From Roseibium aggregatum (GTDB lineage Bacteria > Pseudomonadota > Alphaproteobacteria > Rhizobiales > Stappiaceae), in assembly GCF_017309185.1 (NCBI RefSeq), contig NZ_JAEKJZ010000001.1:2108001-2172000 (forward strand): a stretch of DNA of 64,000 bases. The letters are read 5' to 3'. The notes beneath the pieces were generated by a model. It was not told the origin of the DNA. It was given only the letters and a program-made list of their open reading frames with translations, and did not search any database. Positions 36,273 to 43,979 of the stretch are shown here, in pieces. How positions within the stretch are numbered: the stretch's first letter is position 1; each line of letters begins with the position of its first letter. The translations under genes and the position numbers were made by a program.

Positions 36273-36312
36273 GAATTTTCCTCCCATATTGATCTGATTC
36301 TGAATCTACGCC

Positions 36313-37257
36313 TCAGGTGACCTCCAGCACCTTCGGCACTCCGGCACGCGCCACCGCGCCATGGAGCGGTTCGTCCGGCAGCGCGGTTCTCAGAACCGCG
36401 CGTACCTCCGCCAGGGCGGTTACATCGATCCCGGTCTCAAGGCCCATCGTGTCGCAGAGGAACACCATGTCCTCGAAAACCGTGTTTCCGGTTGCACCCG
36501 GGGCGAAGGGACAGCCGCCAAGCCCTCCAAGACTGCCGTCGAGAATACGGATGCCGTTGTCGAGGGCGGCCGCGCAATTGGCGATGGCGAGGCCGCGTGT
36601 ATCGTGGAAATGCATCGATATCGGTTGATCGTCGCCGAGGAGCCGGCGCAGTTCATGCGCCATATGTCCGACCTGAGCCGGGCCGCCAAATCCCACCGTG
36701 TCTGCGACGGCGATCGTGTCGACACCCGCCGCCTTGCAGGCTTCGGCCAATCGGATGACTTCCTTCGGGGCGACTTCGCCTTCCAGCGAACAACCGAACG
36801 CCATGGCGATCCCCACCGTCAGTACCGGCGGTCTGCCCCTGCCGTTCAAGCGTTGCAGGTTGATCCGTTCCAGCATCCGGAGTGCTTCGGCCCGGCTGCG
36901 GCGGGTGTTGGCAAGGCTGTGGCTCTCTGTTGCTGAGAGGACGAACATGATTTCGTCGACCTCGGTCTCGAGCGCATCGGCAACGCCGCGCTCGTTGAGG
37001 GTCAACGCGGTTGAACAAGCGCCGTCCAACGCGCCGACCAATTCGATCAACTCGCGCAGATCGGCGAATTGCGGAAAGCGCGACGCAGGCAGGAACGATC
37101 CCACTTCGAAGTGCCTGACGCCTGCGGCATGCTCCCGCAGCAGCCAGTCGTGTTTCTGTTTTGTGGTCGGATACTGTTTGGTCAATTGCAGACCATCACG
37201 CAATCCAACCTCGCGCAGGACAATCCTGTCTTTCGGGAAGAGGCGGTCCGCACGCAT
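36313..37257 (-). CDS. HMG-CoA lyase family enzyme
   Basis: 314-residue TIM-barrel lyase that cleaves a 3-hydroxyacyl-CoA by retro-Claisen reaction. Catalytic features are present: R20 and D21 (GLRDGLQ), metal-binding His216 and His218 (HFHDTRG) and catalytic Cys249 in the glycine-rich loop (GGLGGCPFAPGATGN). It cleaves HMG-CoA to acetoacetate and acetyl-CoA, or a relative such as citramalyl-CoA. Its start overlaps the CoA-transferase stop by one base (TGATG), so CoA activation and cleavage are tightly coupled. There are no leucine-degradation genes here, which argues for an imported free acid as substrate. Confidence 0.9.
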   Translation of the reverse strand: MRADRLFPKDRIVLREVGLRDGLQLTKQYPTTKQKHDWLLREHAAGVRHFEVGSFLPASRFPQFADLRELIELVGALDGACSTALTLNERGVADALETEVDEIMFVLSATESHSLANTRRSRAEALRMLERINLQRLNGRGRPPVLTVGIAMAFGCSLEGEVAPKEVIRLAEACKAAGVDTIAVADTVGFGGPAQVGHMAHELRRLLGDDQPISMHFHDTRGLAIANCAAALDNGIRILDGSLGGLGGCPFAPGATGNTVFEDMVFLCDTMGLETGIDVTALAEVRAVLRTALPDEPLHGAVARAGVPKVLEVT

Positions 37258-38438
37258 CAGGCTGCTTCCGACTTGCGGCCCGTAACGGCGTCCAGTTCGG
37301 CACCGCAGAGCCCTAGCGCACCGAGAATTTCCGCATTGTCGCGACCGATTTCCGGCACGTCGCCTCCGCCGGTCGGCATCATTCCGTCGATCTCGAAGGG
37401 CAATGCCGGGGCGCGGAAGGACGTGTCCTCATAGGTGGAAATCGACATGCCGCCTTCGCGCATGACATGTGGGTCGTCATACATGTCGCAGGGTTTGGCG
37501 ATTGGAGCAAAAGGAAGGCCGGCCGCTTCAAGAGCAGGGCCCAGATCTTCTACTCTGCGGTCGGCGATCTTCGCCGCAACCAGCGGGATCGTCCATTCTC
37601 TGGCATTGATCTGGTCCATCCGGGTCTGCAATCGCGGGTCGTCAAGCAAACCCTCCAGGCCGAGCAATTTGCAAATTGCCGCCCATTGGCCTTCGGTAAC
37701 GGCCCCCACGAAAATCTGCTGACCGTCGATGTCTTCAAAGATGTCGTAGACCGGCCAGGAAAATTCCCGTTCCGGCATCGGTGGCGGATTTCTGCCTTCC
37801 AGTTCGAACTGGACCATGTGCTGGGCGACGAGAAGCAGGCAATTTTCGAAAAGACCCACCCGAACGGTCCGGCCAGTGTCCGTCTCCTTGCGCTCCATCA
37901 GCGCGGCGAGAACGGAGAAGGCTGCGAAAAGCCCGCCCATGATGTCATTGGCTGAGGAGCCGATGCGCAGCGGCCGGCCGCTCGGTCCGGTCATATAGGC
38001 GAGGCCGGTCATCATCTGCACCACCTCGTCCAGTGCGGTCCGGTTCTGGTATGGGCCGGACAGGAAGCCCTTGCAGGCGGTGAAGATCAGCCTCGGAAAT
38101 TTCCGGCGCAGGGTTTCCGCATCGACCCCCGCCTTGGCCAGCGAGGCATCGCGGAAGTTTTCGACGAAGACATCGGCGGTCGACAGCAGGTCTTCCAGAG
38201 CGCTTCGGCCCGCCTCGGTCTTCACGTCGATGGTCACCGACTTCTTGCCGCGATTGAAGAGCGGGAACATCGGCCGTCCCATGCCGGTCAAGCTACGAGT
38301 CTTGTCGCCCTGTGGCGGTTCGACCTTGATGACCTCGGCACCGAGATAGCCCAGGAACATGCCGCAGGAGGGCCCCATGATCATGTGGCTCATCTCCACG
38401 ACACGAATACCCTCAAGCGGTCTGAATGCGTCTGTCAT
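37257..38438 (-). CDS. Class III CoA-transferase (CaiB/BaiF family)
   Basis: 393-residue cytoplasmic CoA-transferase. The N-terminus is typical: PLEGIRVVEMSHMIMGPSCG, then LGAEVIKVEPP and NRGKKSVTIDVKT. The position normally holding the acyl-accepting Asp appears to read Glu in VRVGLFENCL; Glu occurs in some subgroups, so activity is not excluded. It is the first gene of a five-gene operon with the lyase and TRAP transporter. It would load CoA from a donor such as succinyl-CoA or acetyl-CoA onto the imported acid. The promoter region holds a nine-base-arm dyad shared with the divergent lysR. Confidence 0.9.
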   Translation of the reverse strand: MTDAFRPLEGIRVVEMSHMIMGPSCGMFLGYLGAEVIKVEPPQGDKTRSLTGMGRPMFPLFNRGKKSVTIDVKTEAGRSALEDLLSTADVFVENFRDASLAKAGVDAETLRRKFPRLIFTACKGFLSGPYQNRTALDEVVQMMTGLAYMTGPSGRPLRIGSSANDIMGGLFAAFSVLAALMERKETDTGRTVRVGLFENCLLLVAQHMVQFELEGRNPPPMPEREFSWPVYDIFEDIDGQQIFVGAVTEGQWAAICKLLGLEGLLDDPRLQTRMDQINAREWTIPLVAAKIADRRVEDLGPALEAAGLPFAPIAKPCDMYDDPHVMREGGMSISTYEDTSFRAPALPFEIDGMMPTGGGDVPEIGRDNAEILGALGLCGAELDAVTGRKSEAA

Positions 38439-38464
38439 ACCGTCCTTCCTCCAGTTGGAAAGAC

Positions 38465-38498
38465 CATAGCGCCGTTCAAAGGCTCTATGTATTATAAT
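38465..38498. promoter_or_regulatory. LysR-type operator and palindromic -10 in a divergent promoter
   Basis: CATAGCGCC and GGCTCTATG (38465-38489) form nine-base arms with one mismatch around GTTCAAA. ATTATAAT at 38491-38498 is self-complementary and offers a consensus TATAAT on both strands, so it could serve both the CoA-transferase operon (start 38438) and lysR (start 38535). Confidence 0.55.
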
Positions 38499-38534
38499 GA
38501 TTAGCTATCAGGTCTCTAAAAAATCGAGAGCAAG

Positions 38535-39461
38535 TTGGATATTCGTCAGATACGCGTTTTCAAATCGGTTTTTGACGCCGGCAGTATCGTCGGTGCGGCC
38601 GAACTGGAACGATGTGCTCCCTCGGTCATCGCTCATCATCTCGTCAACCTCGAGCACAGGCTAGGGCAAACGCTGTTCGAACGTTCGTCGCGCGGCGTGT
38701 TGCCGACGGCGGCGGGACAGCAATTCTATCTGCACGCGGCGGCCATTTTGCGGGCGGTAGACAATGCCGAGAGCGACATGCGGGACACGACCGACAGCCT
38801 CACAGGCCGCGCCGTGGTTGGGTTGGCTTTTTCGGCGGTGATGGGGACTGCCTTGCCACTGATCCAGACGGTCGCCGAACGCCAGCCGGGCCTGCAGCTC
38901 GAAATTGCCGAGAGCGTTTCCGGGGCCACGATCGAGCGGCTGCTCGCAGCGGATGTCGATCTGGCGGTTGCTTATAATCCACCGCGGGACTCGCGCCTGG
39001 CGCTTACCCCCCTGCTTGAAGAAGACATGTTGTGTCTGGGAACACGCCAATTGATCGGCGATCCGGACAAACCCATGACGTTCGAGCATTTCCTGACCTT
39101 ACGCTTTGTGCTTACGCGCAAGGGACCGAGGGGGCGACCGATAACGGACGATACGGATATTCAAAAGCAGCTCGAACGCAATGCAAGTTTCTTTTCCGAA
39201 AACGTTGCGGCAGCGGCGCTGTTCGTGAACAGCGGCTACGGAGTCATTTTGGGCACGCCTGCAAATCTCGCCCATGGCGCGTTCAACTCGAACATCATCG
39301 GACGTGAAATCGTCGATCCGTCGATCAAGCGTTCGTTGTACCTCTGCGAGCGTCGCGATGCGCCCACGTCCCGTTCAATGGCCTATGTCCGGGATCTCTT
39401 CATTGAAATCCTGTCGGAAGAAATCGCCAGCGGTCGCTGGGAGTGCCGGTCTCTCCTGTAG
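38535..39461 (+). CDS. LysR-family regulator of the CoA-transferase/TRAP operon
   Basis: 308-residue LysR-type regulator, helix-turn-helix in residues 1-60 (MDIRQIRVFKSVFDAGSIVGAAE). The motif CAPSVIAHHLVNLE replaces the usual QPS-type recognition segment, so DNA recognition may differ from standard members. The effector domain begins AVVGLAFSAVM. The TTG start at 38535 is chosen because it places DIRQIRVF exactly as in the family; AGAG lies four bases upstream. It is divergent from, and probably regulates, the operon 38438-33397. Confidence 0.9.
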   Translation: MDIRQIRVFKSVFDAGSIVGAAELERCAPSVIAHHLVNLEHRLGQTLFERSSRGVLPTAAGQQFYLHAAAILRAVDNAESDMRDTTDSLTGRAVVGLAFSAVMGTALPLIQTVAERQPGLQLEIAESVSGATIERLLAADVDLAVAYNPPRDSRLALTPLLEEDMLCLGTRQLIGDPDKPMTFEHFLTLRFVLTRKGPRGRPITDDTDIQKQLERNASFFSENVAAAALFVNSGYGVILGTPANLAHGAFNSNIIGREIVDPSIKRSLYLCERRDAPTSRSMAYVRDLFIEILSEEIASGRWECRSLL

Positions 39462-39802
39462 CTCTGGCGCAGTTTACACGAGCGAAGGCTTGTTTGCCGA
39501 ACGTTGAGTGGACCGGCTTCTCACGATCCCTTTCGATGGCACCTTCTTCAATTGAGTGTTTCTGAACGGGGGGCAAAAGAAGGAACACGAGAACAAGGCT
39601 CTCGCGGATAGCCGACATACCATCGTGTCGTCATTCCGGCCAGGTATGGTGTCAGCCGAACGCTGGTCCGCAACCCGGTTCGTGGAGCTGCCATGGGTCG
39701 CTCCGCAAGAGATAAATGTCGAACTCGTCCGATCGACCGGAATGGCGATTTTTACTTCCGGACCATGGGCATTGCTCCGACCCTCGTGCAGCTCTCGATC
39801 CG
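39462..39802. other. Gene-free interval between convergent lysR and hydrolase genes
   Basis: 341 bp. Short open frames on both strands (for example 39556-39852 plus) show no recognisable domain, ribosome-binding site or codon bias and overlap the hydrolase antisense. A CATACC/GGTATG pair (about 39617-39648) is the only dyad noticed. No gene is claimed. Confidence 0.6.
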
Positions 39803-40660
39803 TCAGGCGGCTTCGGCCGTATACGACGGCATCCTGCCGAGGGCTTCGATGAAATAAGGCCGAAACCCCGCGGGATGCTCGCTCATCGGAAAATGTCCGA
39901 GTTCATCCATTACGGCGAGTGTCGCGCCCGGGATTGCCTTGGCTGTTCGCTCGGCATCTTCCGGTGTGCAGGTCAGGTCATAGGCGCCGACGATGATGTG
40001 AACCGGTGTCTTCGAGGTATCGATGGTGGGCAGACGCGGGATCAGGCTGTCGTCCCTCGTATAGAAACTCAGATCTCCTCTGAAGACGCCCGGTCCGCTC
40101 TGCATGAACATCCACAGCGTGTTCCAACGCTCGGCATTCGGGGCGTAGGGTGAAATATTGGCCGAGACCAGCGCCGCCCCCATTTCGCCGCCATGAGCGT
40201 CGGGACGATGGAACCAGTCGATGTCATACCAGGCCGGCTGGAAATCCGAGGCTTCGATCGCAATGAACCCGCTGAACCGGTCCGCATGGGACGCCGCAAG
40301 TTGCAGCGCGATCCGCCCACCCATCGAACAGCCGGCAAGCAGGGGGCGTTCGAGTCCGAGTTCTTCGGTCACGGCAAGCACGGTCTCGATATAGGCTTCT
40401 GTCGTCAGAAGGTATTCCTGCGTCTCGAAGCCTTCAGGCGGTAGCGACTTGCCATGCCAGGGCATATCGAAAGCGATCAGGCGGTTGGATGCGGTGACTT
40501 CGCTGTCGTTCATCAGATGACGCCATTGACGGGTGTCGGCGCCGGCCGTGTGCAGGCAGAGGACCGGCCGGCCCTGGCCGGCTTCCTCGAAGTAGATCCG
40601 CCGGGACGTTCCCCCAATCTTGACGGTCATGTAGCGGCCGGTAATCGGTTCGATGCTCAT
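39803..40660 (-). CDS. Alpha/beta hydrolase
   Basis: 285-residue alpha/beta-hydrolase fold protein without signal peptide. Nucleophile serine in GCSMGG (near residue 112), oxyanion region LCLHTAGADTRQW, and terminal His in DELGHFPMSEHP. It lies near catechol genes and could be an enol-lactonase or ester hydrolase, but sequence alone does not show this. Its start overlaps the stop of the small SCP2-like gene (ATGA), and that pair is divergent from the intradiol dioxygenase gene. A 3-oxoadipate enol-lactonase role would fit the pathway but is only one option. Confidence 0.85.
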   Translation of the reverse strand: MSIEPITGRYMTVKIGGTSRRIYFEEAGQGRPVLCLHTAGADTRQWRHLMNDSEVTASNRLIAFDMPWHGKSLPPEGFETQEYLLTTEAYIETVLAVTEELGLERPLLAGCSMGGRIALQLAASHADRFSGFIAIEASDFQPAWYDIDWFHRPDAHGGEMGAALVSANISPYAPNAERWNTLWMFMQSGPGVFRGDLSFYTRDDSLIPRLPTIDTSKTPVHIIVGAYDLTCTPEDAERTAKAIPGATLAVMDELGHFPMSEHPAGFRPYFIEALGRMPSYTAEAA

Positions 40661-41037
40661 GCGGCCAGCTCCTTTGTTGCGCGCGCAAGCGTGAGGACTT
40701 CCTTCATGAAACGCAGGTTCTTCACGAGGCTCAGTATATCGCCGTCGATCCTGCCGCGGCCGATCTTCACCAGCCCGAAGATGTCATGAAATCCGGGGTC
40801 AGGGCAGGCCTCCCAGAACTTGCGAAGAGCTTCGGTGTCGGTACGCAAGGCAAAGCGCCAGGGTGTCTTCCGGCTTGGGCCCTCGACCACCTCCGAGAGG
40901 TGTCCTTTTTCGAAGGTCAGATAGTATTCATTGCCGTCGACCTCGATCAGTACGGTCTCACTGAACAACTGACCGAGACGTAGCAGGTGAGGCGTTTCCT
41001 CCAGGGCCGACTGGATATGTCTGAAGGTTTTGATCAC
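40657..41037 (-). CDS. Small SCP2-like protein paired with the alpha/beta hydrolase
   Basis: 126-residue cytoplasmic protein. The central pattern (ETVLIEVDGNEYYLTFEKGH, then GRGRIDGDILSLVKNLRFMK) resembles SCP2 sterol-carrier-like small domains that bind hydrophobic ligands. GTG at 41037 is chosen because AGGAGG lies five bases upstream; the open frame runs to 41334 but that region is promoter-like. It is translationally coupled to the hydrolase (ATGA overlap). It may bind or present the hydrolase's substrate. It is not similar in sequence to known CatC, the enzyme missing from the local pathway. Confidence 0.72.
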   Translation of the reverse strand: MIKTFRHIQSALEETPHLLRLGQLFSETVLIEVDGNEYYLTFEKGHLSEVVEGPSRKTPWRFALRTDTEALRKFWEACPDPGFHDIFGLVKIGRGRIDGDILSLVKNLRFMKEVLTLARATKELAA

Positions 41038-41113
41038 GCGCGCCTCCTGTCGTCGGTTCTTGAATTCGCGCCTAGCTGACATGACCGGCCGATGGGTGGC
41101 TATGCCGGTGAGG

Positions 41114-41215
41114 GTATGGGGCGATACTCTGTAATAGGCCAGGGCAGCAGCCTGTTGCGGATCTTCGGCAGTCAAACGCGATGACGAGGCAATCCAAAAC
41201 AGTATTACTCGATAC
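41114..41215. promoter_or_regulatory. Two GTAT-N6-ATAC sites upstream of the dioxygenase gene
   Basis: GTAT-ggggcg-ATAC at 41114-41127 and GTAT-tactcg-ATAC at 41202-41215, 88 bp apart, in the 283-bp divergent promoter between the SCP2-like gene and the intradiol dioxygenase. CatM/BenM-type LysR proteins are known to bind ATAC/GTAT-type dyads in catechol operons, and a LysR gene lies just downstream of the dioxygenase. Orientation and spacing here differ from ATAC-N7-GTAT, so this is a candidate only. Confidence 0.45.
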
Positions 41216-41320
41216 CGCAGCAGGCATTGGGGTGGCCTGTGATTTCGACAAGTGTGTTGGTCGAAGGGGCGTGGGAGCGTCCCGAGCACGTATCCCAGAG
41301 TGCCAGGAGGAGGAGAAATC

Positions 41321-42196
41321 ATGGGTATCGTCAATCAGGACAACATAACGGACGTCGTGATCGAGAGTCTCGGCAAGCATGGCGACATCACAGATCGCCA
41401 GCGCGAAATCATGGTTTCGCTGATCAGGAACATGCATGCCTTCGTCAAGGACGTGAAACTGCAACACGGCGAATTCCTGGCCGCCTGCGACTACCTCGCG
41501 CGCGCGGGCAAGCTTTGTAACGAAAACCGTCAGGAATTCATTCTGCTGGCCGACATTCTTGGGGTTGAGGTGCTGGTCGACATGCTGACCAATCCGGTCG
41601 AAGGCAAGGAAAGCGAGTCGACCGTGCTTGGACCATTCTACCGAGAGAATCCGCCGGTCCTGCCCAAAGGCGCTTCAATGATCCAGAAGCACTTCGACAA
41701 CGAGGAAACCGCCTATTATGAGGGCTACATCCGCGACGAGAACGGTGACGGCATTCCCGGCGTTACCCTTAACGTTTGGGAGGACGCTCCGAACGGCATC
41801 TATGAAAACCTCGATCCGGATCAACCCGAATACAACTTGCGCGGCCGATACGAGACCGACGAAAACGGTCACTATGCCTTCGTGGCCGTGCGTCCTGTTC
41901 CCTATCCGATCCCCGAAGACGAAACCGCCGGCGAACTGCTGCACTTCATGGGGCACCACCCGAACCGGCCAGGCCACATGCACTTCATCATTTCCAAGGA
42001 AGGTTTCCGCCCGCTGATCAGCCAGATCTACGACGGGGACAGTGAGTGGCTCGAAGAAGACAGCGTTTTCGCGGTCAAGGAAAGCCTGATCGGCAATTTC
42101 AAGCCCGCGCCTGAGGAACTGGGCACGGACCTGCATTTCGAATTCGATTTCGTACTCAAGGCCGCCGCTGCGGAACACGCAATCGCGGCAGAGTAG
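41321..42196 (+). CDS. catA: Intradiol ring-cleavage dioxygenase (catechol/hydroxyquinol 1,2-type)
   Basis: 291-residue non-haem Fe(III) dioxygenase. The iron ligands can be placed as Y161 (NGIY), Y195 (PVPYPIP), H219 and H221 (GHMHFII), with spacing that fits catechol 1,2-dioxygenases. The N-terminal helical linker domain (residues 1-100) is of the hydroxyquinol/catechol dimer type. ATG at 41321 follows GGAGGAGGAG. With catB and benABCD nearby, catechol to cis,cis-muconate is the likely reaction. LTNPVEGKESESTVLGPFY resembles hydroxyquinol enzymes, so hydroxyquinol to maleylacetate is the alternative; the symbol catA rests on context. Confidence 0.85.
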   Translation: MGIVNQDNITDVVIESLGKHGDITDRQREIMVSLIRNMHAFVKDVKLQHGEFLAACDYLARAGKLCNENRQEFILLADILGVEVLVDMLTNPVEGKESESTVLGPFYRENPPVLPKGASMIQKHFDNEETAYYEGYIRDENGDGIPGVTLNVWEDAPNGIYENLDPDQPEYNLRGRYETDENGHYAFVAVRPVPYPIPEDETAGELLHFMGHHPNRPGHMHFIISKEGFRPLISQIYDGDSEWLEEDSVFAVKESLIGNFKPAPEELGTDLHFEFDFVLKAAAAEHAIAAE

Positions 42197-42220
42197 TCCC
42201 AAGTATTCTCCCTGAAGACT

Positions 42221-42247
42221 GGCTCCCTTTGGAAGGGGGCCTTTTTT
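42221..42247 (+). terminator. Rho-independent terminator after the dioxygenase gene
   Basis: GGCTCCCTT and AAGGGGGCC pair around TGG with one G-T wobble, followed by TTTTTT (42242-42247). It separates the dioxygenase transcript from the downstream lysR gene, which starts 45 bp later and must have its own promoter or depend on readthrough. Confidence 0.8.
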
Positions 42248-42292
42248 CGTTCGAACTTGTATCCTAGACAATCAGCCGGGGGAGGGCGAACA

Positions 42293-43183
42293 TTGAACTT
42301 CAAACAGTTGACATATTTTATCGCCGTTGCTGAAGAACTGCACTTCGGTCGCGCGGCTGAGCGTCTCGGCATGGCGCAGCCTCCACTTAGTCGGCAGATC
42401 AAGCAATTGGAGGAAGAGTTGGAGGCGCCTCTGTTCAACCGGGGCAGAAGTGCGATCACGTTGACCCAGGCCGGTGAACGACTGCTCGAAAGAGGCAAGT
42501 CGATCCTGGCGCAACTTGCTGACACACGACTTGAAGTCCGCCGGCTCGGGCAGGGAGCGGAGGGGCGGCTGCGAATTGGCTTTGTCGGCTCCGCCACCTT
42601 TGGAATCCTTCCCAACATCATCAAATCCTACCGCGCAACCTTTCCCGAGGTGAACCTCAACCTCATCCCGATGAACAACGCCCAGCTCCACCGTGCACTG
42701 GTGTCACGCGAGATCGATGTGGCGTTCGCACGGCCTGCCTTGCAGGATCCTGAGTTTCTGACGAAGGAACTGATGGAAGAAAAGCTGATCCTTGCTTTGC
42801 CGGATTCGATCGACACCGGTGGGCGCACAATCGCAAAGTTGGAGCGGCTGGAAACCCATCACCTGATCCTCTATCCGGAGTATCCCCGGCCGAGCTACGC
42901 CGATTTCGTTCTGAATGCCTGCCGGGATGCGGGGTTCGAAGTGCCGTTGCGCGTCTGGTGCATGGACCTTCAAACGGCTCTGAGTCTGGTTTCGGTAGGG
43001 GAGGGTGTTTGCATCGTTCCGGCGTCTGTTGCCACCGCTCCGCGAAAGAACATGAAATTCCTCAATATCGAACCGGAAATCGCACGCACAACCCTGTCTG
43101 TGAACTACAGGCTGGACGAACAAGGTGTGCACGTTCAGAACTTTGTCCGCCTGGCGCACAAGGTTGCCCGCAAGGTTCTTTGA
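42293..43183 (+). CDS. LysR-family regulator, CatR/BenM-like
   Basis: 296-residue LysR-type regulator, with the classic N-terminus NFKQLTYFIAVAEELHFGRAA and QPPLSRQIKQLEEEL. This style is shared with CatR, CatM, BenM and CbnR, which respond to cis,cis-muconate or benzoate. The effector domain starts RLRIGFVGSATFGILP. The TTG start at 42293 has GGGGGAGG upstream and gives the family N-terminus; an in-frame start at 42257 would add 12 untypical residues. It is probably the regulator of the dioxygenase and perhaps of catB-benABCD. It ends 97 bp before the convergent livF stop. Confidence 0.88.
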   Translation: MNFKQLTYFIAVAEELHFGRAAERLGMAQPPLSRQIKQLEEELEAPLFNRGRSAITLTQAGERLLERGKSILAQLADTRLEVRRLGQGAEGRLRIGFVGSATFGILPNIIKSYRATFPEVNLNLIPMNNAQLHRALVSREIDVAFARPALQDPEFLTKELMEEKLILALPDSIDTGGRTIAKLERLETHHLILYPEYPRPSYADFVLNACRDAGFEVPLRVWCMDLQTALSLVSVGEGVCIVPASVATAPRKNMKFLNIEPEIARTTLSVNYRLDEQGVHVQNFVRLAHKVARKVL

Positions 43184-43280
43184 TCACCTTGAACTTTGCC
43201 GTGCGGAGCATGCGGAGCCTGTGTTCACGTGCCGCGCAGCTCTCAGATCGATCTGTTTGCCGAATGTCTTCCGGTCCTCA

Positions 43281-43979
43281 CTAAACGCCAAGCCAAGTGT
43301 GCTGAACCTCCTCGTCCGCGCGAATTTCTCCGGAGCTGCCGGTCCAGACAACCTTGCCCTTGCCAACAACCGCAACATCATCAGCCAACGAAGTTGCGAA
43401 GCCGAAATTCTGTTCGACGATTATCATGGAAAGCCCAGTATTCTTGAGCTCCTGCAGTTTGTCGTGGATTAGCTTGACGATAATCGGTGCCAGTCCCTCG
43501 GTCGGCTCGTCGAGGATCAGAAGACGCGGGTTCATCAAAAGTCCGCGGGCGATGGCGAGCATCTGCTGTTCGCCACCGGACAGCTGGGTGCCGCCGTTTT
43601 CCAGGCGTTCGCCTAGTCGCGGAAACAGCTCCAGAACACGCTCCATTGTCCACACCGCCCCGGAACTGCCGAACCGTTTGGCGACGATCTCGAGATTTTC
43701 TCGCACGCTCAGTGATGGAAAAATGTCGCGCGTCTCCGGCACGTAGGCAATACCGCTCTTGGCAATGTCGAACGGTTGAAACGCGATTGGCTTGCCTTCA
43801 AAAAAGATCTCTCCCGATTTCAGTGGCAACAGCCCCATGATGGTCTTGAGAGTCGTGGACTTGCCGGCGCCGTTGCGTCCCAGAATGGCCAGTATCCTTC
43901 CCTGAAGCGCTTCAAGCGACAATCCGTAGAGGACCTGGGTTTCACCGTAACCGGACTGGATTGCGTTCAGTTTAAGCAT
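43281..43979 (-). CDS. livF: Liv-type ABC transporter ATPase (LivF)
   Basis: 232-residue ATPase of the branched-chain amino acid (HAAT) import class. Walker A GRNGAGKST, signature LSGGEQQM, Walker B LILDEPTEGLAP and switch IIVEQNF are all intact; the LivF-specific EQNF form distinguishes it from LivG. ATG at 43979 overlaps livG by eight bases. It is the last gene of the catB-ben-liv transcript. In this context the system probably imports an aromatic acid rather than leucine, because it lies in the benzoate operon (inference). Confidence 0.92.
   Translation of the reverse strand: MLKLNAIQSGYGETQVLYGLSLEALQGRILAILGRNGAGKSTTLKTIMGLLPLKSGEIFFEGKPIAFQPFDIAKSGIAYVPETRDIFPSLSVRENLEIVAKRFGSSGAVWTMERVLELFPRLGERLENGGTQLSGGEQQMLAIARGLLMNPRLLILDEPTEGLAPIIVKLIHDKLQELKNTGLSMIIVEQNFGFATSLADDVAVVGKGKVVWTGSSGEIRADEEVQHTWLGV

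Noticed and set aside
39556-39852. 98-residue plus-strand open frame
   Set aside because: No domain or ribosome-binding site, and it overlaps the end of the alpha/beta hydrolase gene in antisense.
41321-42196. Firm labelling as hydroxyquinol 1,2-dioxygenase
   Set aside because: Sequence style allows it, but no maleylacetate reductase is present and catB-benABCD favours catechol; kept as an alternative only.
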